Source: Gluconacetobacter liquefaciens
Lineage (GTDB): Bacteria; Pseudomonadota; Alphaproteobacteria; Acetobacterales; Acetobacteraceae
Direction: 5' to 3'
DNA length: 46,988 nt
NCBI RefSeq assembly: GCF_003350405.1
Contig: NZ_QQAW01000017.1
Coordinates: forward strand, 1-46,988
Below the pieces are notes generated by a model. That model was given only the letters and a program-made list of their open reading frames with translations, ran no database searches and had not been told where the DNA came from. A program made the translations under genes and the position numbers. This document shows, piece by piece, positions 7,704-16,079 of the stretch. Positions within the stretch are counted from its first letter, which is position 1, and each line of letters opens with the position of its first letter.

Positions 7704-8669
7704 TTACTGTCTTCGCAGCAGCAAGATGCCCGCCGGCAGATGCGTCACTGTCATCCCGGCTGTTGCGGCAATGGCCGTGATGGCCGCGTCTGCCTGATCA
7801 ATACGAAATGCCCCGCTGATGGGCGGTGTTGCGGTGTCATCGGCCAGAACATAGACGCGGCCGCGCCGGTATCGTACGATGGCCGCGACGGCCTTATGGA
7901 TTGGTGCGTTGTCCAGAATGAGCTCGCCGTGCGCCCAGGCGGCGATTTCTTCGGGCGCGACACCATGTTCGACCGACGCGATCATGCCGTCGGTGTAACT
8001 GGTGCGGTCTCCGGCCTTCAGCCTGACGGGGGCCGGAGCGTGGTGCGGCGCATGGACATCCACGATGCCCCGCGCGACCGTCACACGGACACTTGCCTCT
8101 TCCCGGCGGATCTCGAACACCGTTCCCACATCCTCCGTTGTTCCATTGCGTGCCACCACCCGAAAGGGACGGCGCGGATCATGTTTCACTTCGAACAGCG
8201 CGTTGCCTTTCAGCAGCGTGATCGTCCGTTCCGTCGCGGTGTAGCGCGTGGCAATGGCGGTATCGCCGTCGAGAGTGGCGCGCGACCCATCGGCAAGGGT
8301 CAGCGTCTGCACCGTGGTTCCCGACCACTGATCGGCTCTGAGCCAGGTTGAGGCGACCGGGGCATATAGCACGAGAACAGACGCAACCATCGCGGCGCTG
8401 CCGAGGAACAGCCCCCGGCGTACGCTCCGGCGCACGCGATGCCTCTGACTCAGCCGTTGCCAGGTGCCGCGCGTGGTACGGTCCTGTTCCGGTGTGAGGT
8501 GAAGCGCGCGCCACAACGCCCGTTCCCGTTCGAAGACTGCGTTGTTATCCGGTGATGCCGCCCGCCAGCGTCGGAACGCGCTCAGTTCTTCGGCCGTCAT
8601 GGCGCCGGACGCCATGCGGACAATCCAGCGGCGCGCCGTTTCCGCGATATCGTGCGGTTGGTCTGTCAC
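7704..8669 (-). CDS. FecR-family anti-sigma/regulatory membrane protein
   Basis: This 321-residue protein has three parts. A cytoplasmic DUF4880-type N-terminus (about 5-60) contains the W-x2-R-x3-G region that binds the sigma factor. A single membrane helix follows (about 85-107). The periplasmic part has a FecR beta domain (about 115-215; LADGSRATLDGDT, VRVARG-like VTVARGIVDV) and a C-terminal STN-like domain. FecR proteins relay the state of a TonB receptor to an ECF sigma factor. It lies 87 bases downstream of the FecI-like gene on the same strand and opposite the STN-containing receptor at 9487, so the three form one surface-signalling system. Confidence 0.92.
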   Translation of the reverse strand: MTDQPHDIAETARRWIVRMASGAMTAEELSAFRRWRAASPDNNAVFERERALWRALHLTPEQDRTTRGTWQRLSQRHRVRRSVRRGLFLGSAAMVASVLVLYAPVASTWLRADQWSGTTVQTLTLADGSRATLDGDTAIATRYTATERTITLLKGNALFEVKHDPRRPFRVVARNGTTEDVGTVFEIRREEASVRVTVARGIVDVHAPHHAPAPVRLKAGDRTSYTDGMIASVEHGVAPEEIAAWAHGELILDNAPIHKAVAAIVRYRRGRVYVLADDTATPPISGAFRIDQADAAITAIAATAGMTVTHLPAGILLLRRQ

Positions 8670-8756
8670 GTAGTGCCCTTCGCCGTGTTTTCGCCCTTCT
8701 TCCTGAGACGAACGGCCATTGTACGATTTAACAGACGAACCATGATTCCGGGAAGG

Positions 8757-9260
8757 TCAGCCTGTTCGGGACGACGAAATGATATCCAGCGCGCGGCAGA
8801 TATATCGGCTGACAAGGGCGATGGACCGGCCCATGCGCGCGGCGATTTCCTTTTGCGGTACGCCATGGAAACGGTTGAGCACGAAGACGGTTTTCATCGG
8901 TTCCGGAAGGGCCGCGACGGCCTTTTCGATTTCTTCCAGTTCGTGCCGGGCGAATAGCGTGCGTTCCGGCGACGGCGTGTCATCCTCGATCCAGAGAAGG
9001 TCATGGATGTCGCTCTGGATTTCCTCGCGCCGCTTGGCCTGCCGGGCGTGGTCGATCGCGAGGTTGGAGGCGAGGCGATAGAGGAAGGCGCGCGGGTTGA
9101 CGATCTCCGCCGCATTCTCGATGCGCCGAATCTTTTCGAACAGCGACTGCACCGCATCCTCGGCCGCTTCCGGATTGCCGACGATCCGCTGGATGACGTT
9201 GAGCAGCTTCTGCCGTTCCGCAGAAATCAGGTCCGTCAAAACCGCGATGTTGTCCTGCAT
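8757..9260 (-). CDS. FecI-like ECF sigma factor
   Basis: The protein has 167 residues with sigma region 2 (about 10-75, including FLYRLASNLAIDHAR) and region 4 (about 110-160, with LPEPMKTVFVLNRFHG and a helix-turn-helix EIAARMGRSIALVSRYI). It lacks extra domains, as is normal for FecI. I chose ATG at 9260 over the longer frame start at 9326 because a Fur-box-like sequence and inverted repeat occupy 9297-9318, which would otherwise be inside the gene. It should direct transcription of the divergent TonB receptor gene when FecR signals. Confidence 0.92.
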   Translation of the reverse strand: MQDNIAVLTDLISAERQKLLNVIQRIVGNPEAAEDAVQSLFEKIRRIENAAEIVNPRAFLYRLASNLAIDHARQAKRREEIQSDIHDLLWIEDDTPSPERTLFARHELEEIEKAVAALPEPMKTVFVLNRFHGVPQKEIAARMGRSIALVSRYICRALDIISSSRTG

Positions 9261-9296
9261 GACGTGCCGCCTGTCCGATGCTCTTCTCCGCCTCCT

Positions 9297-9318
9297 ACCA
9301 TTCGTGAGAATGGTTCGC
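9297..9318 (-). promoter_or_regulatory. Candidate Fur box upstream of fecI-like gene
   Basis: ACCATTC-GTGA-GAATGGT (9297-9314) is a perfect 7-base inverted repeat. Read on the minus strand the site begins TGCGAACCATTCTCA, close to the alphaproteobacterial iron-box pattern (TGCAAA-x-CATTCTCA as I recall it). It lies about 37 bases before the chosen sigma-factor start. Iron repression of this signalling system is therefore likely but not proven. Confidence 0.55.
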
Positions 9319-9486
9319 AAATCCATGAGTGTGACTGTTGTTCTGTTCGGAATACGAATCCATCGGGCTTGTTTCCCGAGGGAACAGCAAAAAAAGAGCG
9401 CAGCAGGTGTAGAGAGCGGCGCCGCTCCGTCGTCATAGGTCTGTAGTTCTTAAGAATACGTTTCATTTGCAGCGGGGAAAGTTTCG

Positions 9487-11961
9487 GTGACAGTCCATAG
9501 GTGCTATCGCGGAGTCAGGTCATTCTCGCGCCTTTACGCCATTGCCCTGCTGATGGGTCCTTGCCTTGCGGGGCCGGGCGCTCGCGCGGCCGAGGGGCAA
9601 ATCGCCCCCACGACCCCCTTGGCGACGATCCGGCATTTCTCGATCCCGGCCCAGCCTCTGCGAGGTGCCTTGCAGGCGTATTTTCGGCAATCCGGCGTTC
9701 AGGTGGCCTATCCGACTTCTGATGCCGGGGCTGTCCGCAGCGTCGCCGTGATGGGCGATTTTACGCCTCAGGAGGGACTGTCCCGCCTGTTGGCCGGCAC
9801 GGGCCTGACATACCGTTTCACGAGCCCGAACAGCGTGACGCTCGGTAAAGCGGCCTCTGCGATCGTGCTCGGTCCGGTGCGCGTCGGCGGCACGGCAAGT
9901 TCGTCCGGAGGAGATGCGCAATCGGCTTACGGTCCTGGCGTCGGTTTTGTCGCGACCCGTAGCGCCTCCGCCACCCGGACCGATACACCGCTGATCGAGA
10001 TGCCGAAGACAGTCTATGTCGTGACGCGCAAGCAGATGGATGATCTGCAACCGCTCACGATCGGCGCGGCGTTGCGCTATACGCCGGGTATCGTCAGCTT
10101 GAGCGCCAATGACAGCACGCCTTCAGCCAGTCTGTTTCAGCCGGTGCATCAGCGTGGCTTCGAGTCCTATACATTCGTGGATGGATTGCTGAATGGAACG
10201 TCCGTCAGCGATCCATTCTTTCTGGACCGGATCGAAGCTTTAAGCGGTCCGTCATCAGTCATGTATGGGCAGGCCAATCCCGGTGGTCTCATCAACATGA
10301 CGCTCAAACGCCCGACCGAAAAGGCTCAGGGGCAGGCGAATGTAGGCTTTGGCAATTACGGGCGTTACGAAGGGCAAGTCGATTTCAGCGGCCCACTGAA
10401 TAAGAGCCGGACATTGCTTTATCGCCTTATTGGAGTGGGTATTACCCAAGGATCGCAGATTGACTACAATCACTACAAGCGACTGGCTGCTCAAGGTGAT
10501 ATCGAATGGAAGATTGATAAAAAGACCGATCTCACCATCATTGGACAGTTTTCCTATGATCCGGAGTCACTAGATCCATGGATTGGCGTTCCCGCATATG
10601 GCAGCTTGATCAAAGCCAATTTTGGTCGTTTGCCGGTATCGAGATACTACGGAGATCCGTCTTTTAATTATAACTGGAATCGAGAATACATGGTTGAAGC
10701 TATTTTTCACCATGAGTTTACGCGAAACCTTCAGTTTAATTCGACTGCACGTTTTGATGCGCAGAGTAACGGGGGGTGTGGTCTCTGGCTTAATAGCGTC
10801 GACCCAACCACCGAGACGATCAGTCGGTCTGCGTTTTGTGATAGCTCGATCAAGGGACGTTCATCTCAGATGACGGCCAATCTTGGCTATAAGCTAAAAA
10901 CAGGACCGATTTCGCACTCTCTTCTCGTTGGCGTCGATTATCGCGCACAATGGTCGGACGGTTACTGGGGGTTCGACTTTGCGACAGTCCCAGATGCAAG
11001 CATTCTTCACCCCGTTTATGGTCAGTATACATTCGCCGATTACAATAATTATCGGAAAGGAAAATCCACATGGGCGAAATATAACTACTGGCAGGACGGT
11101 ATCTATTTTCAGGATCAGATCAAATGGCGCCGTTTCTACGTAACGCTCGCTGGGCGTCAGGATTGGAACGGATATGGCGATCTTTTTAACCGGCCGTTTA
11201 CATGGAATGCGGGGATCAACTATGTTTCTAGCATCGGACTTGCGCCGTATTTCAATTACGCGAAATCATTCATGCCCCAAACCGGGAGTGTTTATAGAAA
11301 CGATAATATTGTGCAGCCTGATCCGTTGAGCGGACATCAATGGGAAGGCGGACTGAAATACCAGATCCCGCATACCCAGTCCCTTTTGACTGCTGCTTAT
11401 TATGATCTGTCCGAAAACAATGTGCTCGTGAGCAACCCGGACTTTCCGCAATATAGTAGTGAAGTCGGTCAGGTAAAGTCCAAGGGTGTCGAACTTTCGG
11501 CCCATGCCAATCTGGCGCAGGGTCTGGACCTGATTTTGAACTACACGTGGAACCGGGTTTATAATTCACGCACGAATCTGACCGGGCAGACGATCGGAGG
11601 CGAAACGGTTTCGCTGCTTGGCAAGCGACATGCGCAGCAGCCGACGAACATGGCCTCCGGATTCATCGACTATCGTTTCCCCAAAGGGATCGCGCCGGGT
11701 CTGTCGATCAATTTTGGTGTTCGCTATCAGGGCCGGAGCTGGGCGGATCAGGCCAACTCCTTTCGTAATCCCTCTTATGTGCTGTTCGATACGGGTTTCA
11801 GCTGGGACGCGGGGCAGGTGTTTTCTTCCATGAAAGGACTGAACATCAGACTGAGCATGAACAATGTTGCTAACAAAATCTACGTTCAGTGTAATTCTAC
11901 CGACCTCTGTTATTACGGCGATAAACGTGTTGCGTATGGTACAATCGGTTATCATTTTTGA
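9487..11961 (+). CDS. TonB-dependent siderophore receptor with STN signalling domain
   Basis: This 824-residue outer-membrane receptor has a signal peptide (about 1-35), an STN domain (about 48-120, starting FSIPAQPLRGALQ), a plug (about 150-290, with GFESYTFVDGLLN, DRIEALSGPSSVMYGQANPG), and a 22-strand barrel ending in aromatic YHF. The STN domain marks it as a transducer for the divergent FecI/FecR pair. The start GTG at 9487 follows GGGGAAAG. The 5' third is G+C-rich like the genome, but the barrel (about 10150-11600) is clearly AT-richer with rare codons. The ligand is probably a ferric siderophore, identity unknown. TTCTTAAGAA at 9447-9456 is a possible promoter-region palindrome. Confidence 0.93.
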   Translation: MTVHRCYRGVRSFSRLYAIALLMGPCLAGPGARAAEGQIAPTTPLATIRHFSIPAQPLRGALQAYFRQSGVQVAYPTSDAGAVRSVAVMGDFTPQEGLSRLLAGTGLTYRFTSPNSVTLGKAASAIVLGPVRVGGTASSSGGDAQSAYGPGVGFVATRSASATRTDTPLIEMPKTVYVVTRKQMDDLQPLTIGAALRYTPGIVSLSANDSTPSASLFQPVHQRGFESYTFVDGLLNGTSVSDPFFLDRIEALSGPSSVMYGQANPGGLINMTLKRPTEKAQGQANVGFGNYGRYEGQVDFSGPLNKSRTLLYRLIGVGITQGSQIDYNHYKRLAAQGDIEWKIDKKTDLTIIGQFSYDPESLDPWIGVPAYGSLIKANFGRLPVSRYYGDPSFNYNWNREYMVEAIFHHEFTRNLQFNSTARFDAQSNGGCGLWLNSVDPTTETISRSAFCDSSIKGRSSQMTANLGYKLKTGPISHSLLVGVDYRAQWSDGYWGFDFATVPDASILHPVYGQYTFADYNNYRKGKSTWAKYNYWQDGIYFQDQIKWRRFYVTLAGRQDWNGYGDLFNRPFTWNAGINYVSSIGLAPYFNYAKSFMPQTGSVYRNDNIVQPDPLSGHQWEGGLKYQIPHTQSLLTAAYYDLSENNVLVSNPDFPQYSSEVGQVKSKGVELSAHANLAQGLDLILNYTWNRVYNSRTNLTGQTIGGETVSLLGKRHAQQPTNMASGFIDYRFPKGIAPGLSINFGVRYQGRSWADQANSFRNPSYVLFDTGFSWDAGQVFSSMKGLNIRLSMNNVANKIYVQCNSTDLCYYGDKRVAYGTIGYHF

Positions 11962-12303
11962 GGAACGCAGGCCCATCGGAGCGATTTTCCAGTGCGGCCT
12001 GCATACAGGCTTGCCCTGGAAGATTTCTGTGAGAGCCTGACCGAAAATGCGCTCTGGTGGCGTGTCCTTCGCGCAAATTCATCATCTCCGATCTCAACGC
12101 GGTGCATCCGGTCGAGAGGATGGCTTTCTCGGTTGCCGTGCTGATGTTGGGCGTCGGGTACTGGATAATCTGGGAGCGGGATACGCGCGTGGCGGTCCGT
12201 GCGGCGAGGCTGTTCGGCGGTCCAGCGGTCTCGCGGTGAGAGGATGTCGCAGGACCGCCTTTGAAGCTGCACGGGTAAGGTGCGGCGTTTTAGGCCGCGG
12301 TTT
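11962..12303. other. Gap with no firm gene; possible small membrane ORF
   Basis: The best open frame is 12057-12239 on the plus strand. Its C-terminal two-thirds contain one hydrophobic segment (MAFSVAVLMLGVGYWIIW) followed by a basic tail, perhaps a small membrane protein or a remnant. It has no convincing ribosome site and no family I recognise, so I do not call it as a gene. A short hairpin follows at 12282-12298. Confidence 0.3.
12282..12303 (+). terminator. Possible weak terminator hairpin
   Basis: GCGGC-GTTTTAG-GCCGC (12282-12298) is a five-base perfect stem, followed by GGTTTT on the plus strand. It lies right after the end of the minus-strand propeller gene and downstream of the TonB receptor region. 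The short stem and short T run make this a weak call. Confidence 0.3.
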
Positions 12304-13443
12304 TCAGGGGAGACGGATGCGGGCGAGGAGCCAGGGGCGTTCCTGCCGGTCCTGACCGTTGTGGAAGACCGGCAGGCGGGACCATTGGCCGATCGTCAGC
12401 CATAGCGTGTCGCCGTGCAGTGCCAGGCCGTCCGGGGAGATCAGGCGTGGGTCGTGTGCGACCATCGACAATGTGCCGTCGGTCGCGCGGTGCAGGATGG
12501 CGTGGCGTTCCAGGTCCGTCAGGTAGAGGCTGCCGTCCGGTGCGGTGGCCATGCCGTCCACCACCCCGGTTTCGCCTTCATCATGTACCGCGGCCGCCAG
12601 GGCCGCGGGGGTGGCGTGCGGGTCGCCGAGAAGGGCGGTGGGGGCGCTGTAGAGCCGGCGGCTGGAGAGGGGCTGCCAGTAGAGCACGCTGCTGTCGGGG
12701 CTGATTGCGATGCCGTCGGCGCCGCCCTGGCCCATGGCGGGGTGGGCCAGGTCGAAGCGGTGCATCTGGCCGTCGACCGCCATTGCGAAGCCCGGTGTCG
12801 CACGGGTGGAGATGTCGGCATCGAGGATGCGGCGGGCGGTCCCGCTCGCCAGATCGACGACGATGATCGCCGGATGGTCGGCCGTGGAGGTATCGGTGAT
12901 GAAGGCGAGGCCCGCGCGGCCGTGCGTGAGGTCGATCCGCACGTCGTTGACGTGGCTGTCCGGACGGAGTGCTGGGGCGCGCAGCGGCAGGATTCTGACC
13001 CCCTCGCCGCCCGGCGCGGGGTCGACCATGACGAGGGCCGGTTTCGCGGGGCCGGAGGTGCCGGCCACGGTGCCCTCGTCGACGATCCAGATCCGTCCGC
13101 GCGTGTCCAGCGTCATGCCCAGGGGGGAGACCAGCCGGGCCTGGGTGGCGGCATCGGGGTAGGGGGCCAGGTCGGGGCGGCCGTCCGCGTGGGGCGTCAG
13201 GCGTGCGAGTCTGGGGCCGGGATGGTCCTGCGCGCTGCGGGGAAAGCCGAGGATCACGCTGCCATCGGGCAGGACGACGATGCCGGAGGGCTGCATGTCG
13301 GCAAAGCGTGCTGCGATGGTCACGTTGCCCGAGGGGGCGGCGCCGTGATCCACGCTGTCCGCCGCCCGGGCGCCCCATGGTGCCAGCGCCAGGACCGCGC
13401 AGAGGGCGAGTGCCGCGCCCGTTGCCTTGCCATTCTGTCGCAT
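12304..13443 (-). CDS. Secreted beta-propeller protein, major royal jelly / yellow family
   Basis: This 379-residue protein has a clear signal peptide (about 1-28, ending ARAAD). The mature part is built of repeated propeller blades with signatures such as LTPHADGRPDLAPYPD, RIWIVDEG, VNDVRIDL and FITDTS...AIIVVDLASG. These match bacterial members of the MRJP/yellow family, which resemble gluconolactonase-type propellers. I chose ATG 13443 (MRQNGK); ATG 13461 or TTG/ATG further up would lengthen the leader. It is predicted to be periplasmic. The substrate is unknown; some relatives act as lactonases or tautomerases. It is divergent from the AroE-like gene. Confidence 0.8.
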   Translation of the reverse strand: MRQNGKATGAALALCAVLALAPWGARAADSVDHGAAPSGNVTIAARFADMQPSGIVVLPDGSVILGFPRSAQDHPGPRLARLTPHADGRPDLAPYPDAATQARLVSPLGMTLDTRGRIWIVDEGTVAGTSGPAKPALVMVDPAPGGEGVRILPLRAPALRPDSHVNDVRIDLTHGRAGLAFITDTSTADHPAIIVVDLASGTARRILDADISTRATPGFAMAVDGQMHRFDLAHPAMGQGGADGIAISPDSSVLYWQPLSSRRLYSAPTALLGDPHATPAALAAAVHDEGETGVVDGMATAPDGSLYLTDLERHAILHRATDGTLSMVAHDPRLISPDGLALHGDTLWLTIGQWSRLPVFHNGQDRQERPWLLARIRLP

Positions 13444-13679
13444 CCTCGCTCCCGCCTGCATGTCGTGTTTTCCCGTTGTCCGTAGCATTACCGGTTCTTA
13501 CGCGCGACCATGGGGATCGGGATGGTGTAAAACGTGATTGACGCACAATTGATCGCACGTAACGGGGGACGGCCGCAGCTTTAAATTTTGTGTCATGTCT
13601 CAATCTTGGACATTCGGGCCCTGGCTATGCATAGCTGGGCGACCAGATTGACTGCACCTCTCAGTTTTCGGAGCGCCGA

Positions 13680-14537
13680 ATGAGTGACAAGAACTTCCTG
13701 AGTATTCTGACGGGATCTTTCTCCACGCCGTGTGCCGACAATCCGACGGTGGCCATGATCGAGGCGGCCTACCGGCACCATGCCATCGACGCCCGCTACA
13801 TCAATTGCGATGTGACGGCGGACAATCTGGGCGATGCCGTGCGCGGCGCGAAGGCGATGGAATGGGTCGGGTTCAATTGCTCGTTGCCGCACAAGGTCGC
13901 GGTGATCGAGCATCTGGATGCGCTGTCGGACGCCGCGAAGATTATCGGCGCGGTCAATTGCGTGACGATCCGCGATGGCCGGCTGACCGGCGACAATACG
14001 GATGGGAAGGGCTTCCTGGCCTCGCTGAAGGAGGTGACCGACCCGCATGGCAAGACGATCCTGCTGCTGGGAGCGGGGGGCGCCGCCCGCGCGATTGCTG
14101 TGGAACTGGGGCTGGCCGGTGCTGCGCATATCACGATCGTCAATCGCAATCTCGCGCAGGCCGACACCATCGCGGCGCTGGTGCGCGACAATACCGGGAG
14201 CGACGCATCGGCCGTGGCGTGGGACGGTGCGGTGACGGTTCCCGATGGCATCGACATCGTCATCAATGCCACGCCTGTGGGGTTGGGCGACGGGGAGGCC
14301 ATGCCGGCGATCGCGCTGGATAGCCTGAAGAAAGGGCAGGTGGTTGCCGACGTGATTCCCAATCCGCCCAGGACGCGTCTTCTGCGCGAGGCGAAGGCGC
14401 GGGGCTGCACTCCGCTGGATGGCCTTGGCATGCTCGTCAACCAGGGGGTAATCTGCGTTGAGTTATGGCTGGGAAAAACGGTTGATGCGGCCGTCATGAA
14501 ACGTGCGCTTCAGGATATTTTCGGCGACGCTGGGTGA
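13680..14537 (+). CDS. Shikimate/quinate 5-dehydrogenase family protein (AroE-like)
   Basis: This 285-residue protein has the N-terminal substrate domain with catalytic Lys72 (NCSLPHKV) and Asp108 (GDNTDGKGF), and a Rossmann domain with GAGGAARAI (about 130-138) and NRN. Known members reduce 3-dehydroshikimate to shikimate with NADPH, or act on quinate. The cofactor loop NRNLAQAD differs from the NRT-x2-[RK] loop common in NADPH-specific AroE, so NAD use or a YdiB-like role is possible. A GGAG site lies eight bases before ATG 13680. A quinate-type PQQ dehydrogenase is encoded 1.2 kb downstream, which suggests quinate or shikimate metabolism, although no dehydroquinate dehydratase is present in the window. 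Confidence 0.87.
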   Translation: MSDKNFLSILTGSFSTPCADNPTVAMIEAAYRHHAIDARYINCDVTADNLGDAVRGAKAMEWVGFNCSLPHKVAVIEHLDALSDAAKIIGAVNCVTIRDGRLTGDNTDGKGFLASLKEVTDPHGKTILLLGAGGAARAIAVELGLAGAAHITIVNRNLAQADTIAALVRDNTGSDASAVAWDGAVTVPDGIDIVINATPVGLGDGEAMPAIALDSLKKGQVVADVIPNPPRTRLLREAKARGCTPLDGLGMLVNQGVICVELWLGKTVDAAVMKRALQDIFGDAG

Positions 14538-14760
14538 TGTGGCTGGCGGCGGCGCCTGTCGGCCCGCCGCCGGAACGCATTTTCGGCCGATTTGTCCGTT
14601 TTTGACCGTGCGTCGGTTGTCGTGGGGTCTCCGTCATTTTTTGGCGTGTCAGACGCTGTCGGCTGAGGGGGAAGGGCTGTCATGCGCTATTCCCTCTTCC
14701 CTGCGGGGGTGTTTTGCCGCCATCAAGCAGGGTGGTCGATCAGCGCAAGGAAAGCCTCCC

Positions 14761-15402
14761 CTGCTTCAGCATCTGGACAGCCTGCTGCATCATTATGGTT
14801 ACGGCATCGTGACCCTGGCCGTTCTGCTGGAGAGCATGGGCATTCCCATCCCGGCTGAGACCTGCATCATCACGGCGTCGCTCTACTGCCTCAAGACGCA
14901 TCATCTGGCCATCCAGGGAGTGGCGCTGGCGGCGATTGCCGGGGCCATTATCGGTGATAATTTCGGCTATATGATCGGGCGGCATTTCGGCATGCCGCTG
15001 CTCGAAAAACATGGTGCCCGCATCGGCCTGACCCGCGAACGGCTGATTCTCGGACGCTATCTGTTCAGCCGTCATGGCAGCGCCATCGTCTTTCTGGGGC
15101 GTTTCGTCTCGCTTCTGCGGGTGTTCGTGGCGCTGCTGGCCGGGGCCTGCAACATGCGCTGGCGCCGCTTCATGCTCTTCAATACGCTGGGGGGCACATG
15201 CTGGGCGGGTGGTTATGCGCTGGGCACCTACATGCTCGGGCGCAAGATTTCGCAGGTTTCCGGGCCGACGGGCATTGCCATTGGCATCGTGACGCTGATC
15301 GGCTTGGTTGGATCGGGGCTCTTTCTCCGGAAGAACGAGCAGAGGCTGACGCAGCAAGCGATGAAGGAAGCGGCGGAACTCTCGGCCTATCCGGGGACCT
15401 GA
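14761..15402 (+). CDS. DedA family membrane protein
   Basis: The protein has about 213 residues and DedA landmarks: LESMGIPIPAETCIITAS near the N-terminus, GDNFGYMIGRHFG, and FGR-type FLGRFVSLLRVFVALLAG, then C-terminal helices. DedA proteins are inner-membrane proteins of the undecaprenyl-phosphate/lipid flippase superfamily, needed for envelope homeostasis. The frame is open from 14503, inside the previous gene, but family similarity only begins near 14761. No in-frame ATG exists before the conserved core. CTG 14761, with AAGGA nine bases upstream (giving MLQHLDSLLHHYG), is my preferred start; GTG 14608 is an alternative. A repeat element follows the stop. Confidence 0.82.
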   Translation: MLQHLDSLLHHYGYGIVTLAVLLESMGIPIPAETCIITASLYCLKTHHLAIQGVALAAIAGAIIGDNFGYMIGRHFGMPLLEKHGARIGLTRERLILGRYLFSRHGSAIVFLGRFVSLLRVFVALLAGACNMRWRRFMLFNTLGGTCWAGGYALGTYMLGRKISQVSGPTGIAIGIVTLIGLVGSGLFLRKNEQRLTQQAMKEAAELSAYPGT

Positions 15403-15422
15403 TCGGCCGGGCAGGGGTCTCT

Positions 15423-15542
15423 CTTCTTTTTCTGAAGAAAAAGAAGCAAAAAGACTTTTAATCGTTCGGGGTCATCGTGTATCCCCAGAAAAAAATTCCT
15501 GAACGAATCAAAGTTTTTTGGTTCTTTTTTTTAAAAAAGAAC
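15423..15542 (+). repeat. Double-hairpin intergenic repeat, copy A
   Basis: The left hairpin is CTTCTTTTTC-TGAA-GAAAAAGAAG (15423-15446), and the right is GTTCTTTTTT-TT-AAAAAAGAAC (15521-15542). The middle holds CAAAAAGACTTTT, TCATCGTG, TCCCCAG and CTGAACGAATCAAAGTTTTTTGG. Copies B and C share the same ends and core. Each hairpin followed by a T-rich or A-rich run would terminate transcription. This copy sits 20 bases after the DedA stop, upstream of the quinate dehydrogenase genes. Confidence 0.85.
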
Positions 15543-15695
15543 GAAGACGGTCACGGTTGTGCACCGCATGTAATATGCAGGGCATTTTCCTGATCGCACT
15601 TTATTTTGAACTGTCCAGTTGTGCTCGGTTCTTTTGTCAATGAACCCGACAGCTCCTGAAACGTTCGGGTTCTGTTTTGTGTGGAGCATTGTCGA

Positions 15696-16079
15696 ATGGC
15701 AGGTTTGTACAGGCCCCGAAGGGCCGCTGAATGGGCGACGTGCGCTGTTGCGGTGCTGCTCGTTCTTCTTGGGCTTCCTCTGTTGATCATGGGGGCTGAA
15801 CTGGCCCTGCTCGGGGGCTCGTTTTACTATGTCGTGGCGGGTGCCGCGATTATTGCCGGCGGCGTTCTCATGCTGATGGGGTCGGTTTCCGGGGCGCTAT
15901 TGTATCTGCTGGCGTGGCTGCTGACCTGGCCGTGGGCGTTGTGGGAAGTCGGGTTCGATGGCTGGGGGCTGCTGCCGCGCCTGCTGGGACCGACGCTGAT
16001 TGCCGTGCTCGTGGTGCTGACCATTCCCGTTCTGCGCCGTGTGCAGAAAACATCGTTGGTGCGGAAGGGGATTGCGTGA
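15696..16079 (+). CDS. Membrane anchor subunit of quinate/glucose-type PQQ dehydrogenase
   Basis: This 127-residue protein has about four to five membrane helices. It contains the pattern GGSFYYVVAGAAIIAGG, LLYLLAWLLTWPWALWEVG and DGWGLLPRLLGP. In membrane glucose and quinate dehydrogenases this segment is the fused N-terminal anchor that binds ubiquinone. Here it is a separate gene whose TGA overlaps the ATG of the catalytic subunit by one base (TGATG), so the two are surely coupled. Start choice: ATG 15696 (MAGLYRP); a GTG at 15681 would add five residues. Confidence 0.85.
   Translation: MAGLYRPRRAAEWATCAVAVLLVLLGLPLLIMGAELALLGGSFYYVVAGAAIIAGGVLMLMGSVSGALLYLLAWLLTWPWALWEVGFDGWGLLPRLLGPTLIAVLVVLTIPVLRRVQKTSLVRKGIA

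Noticed and set aside
12057-12239. 60-codon plus-strand frame with one hydrophobic segment
   Set aside because: No ribosome site, no family; kept only as a remark in the gap entry.
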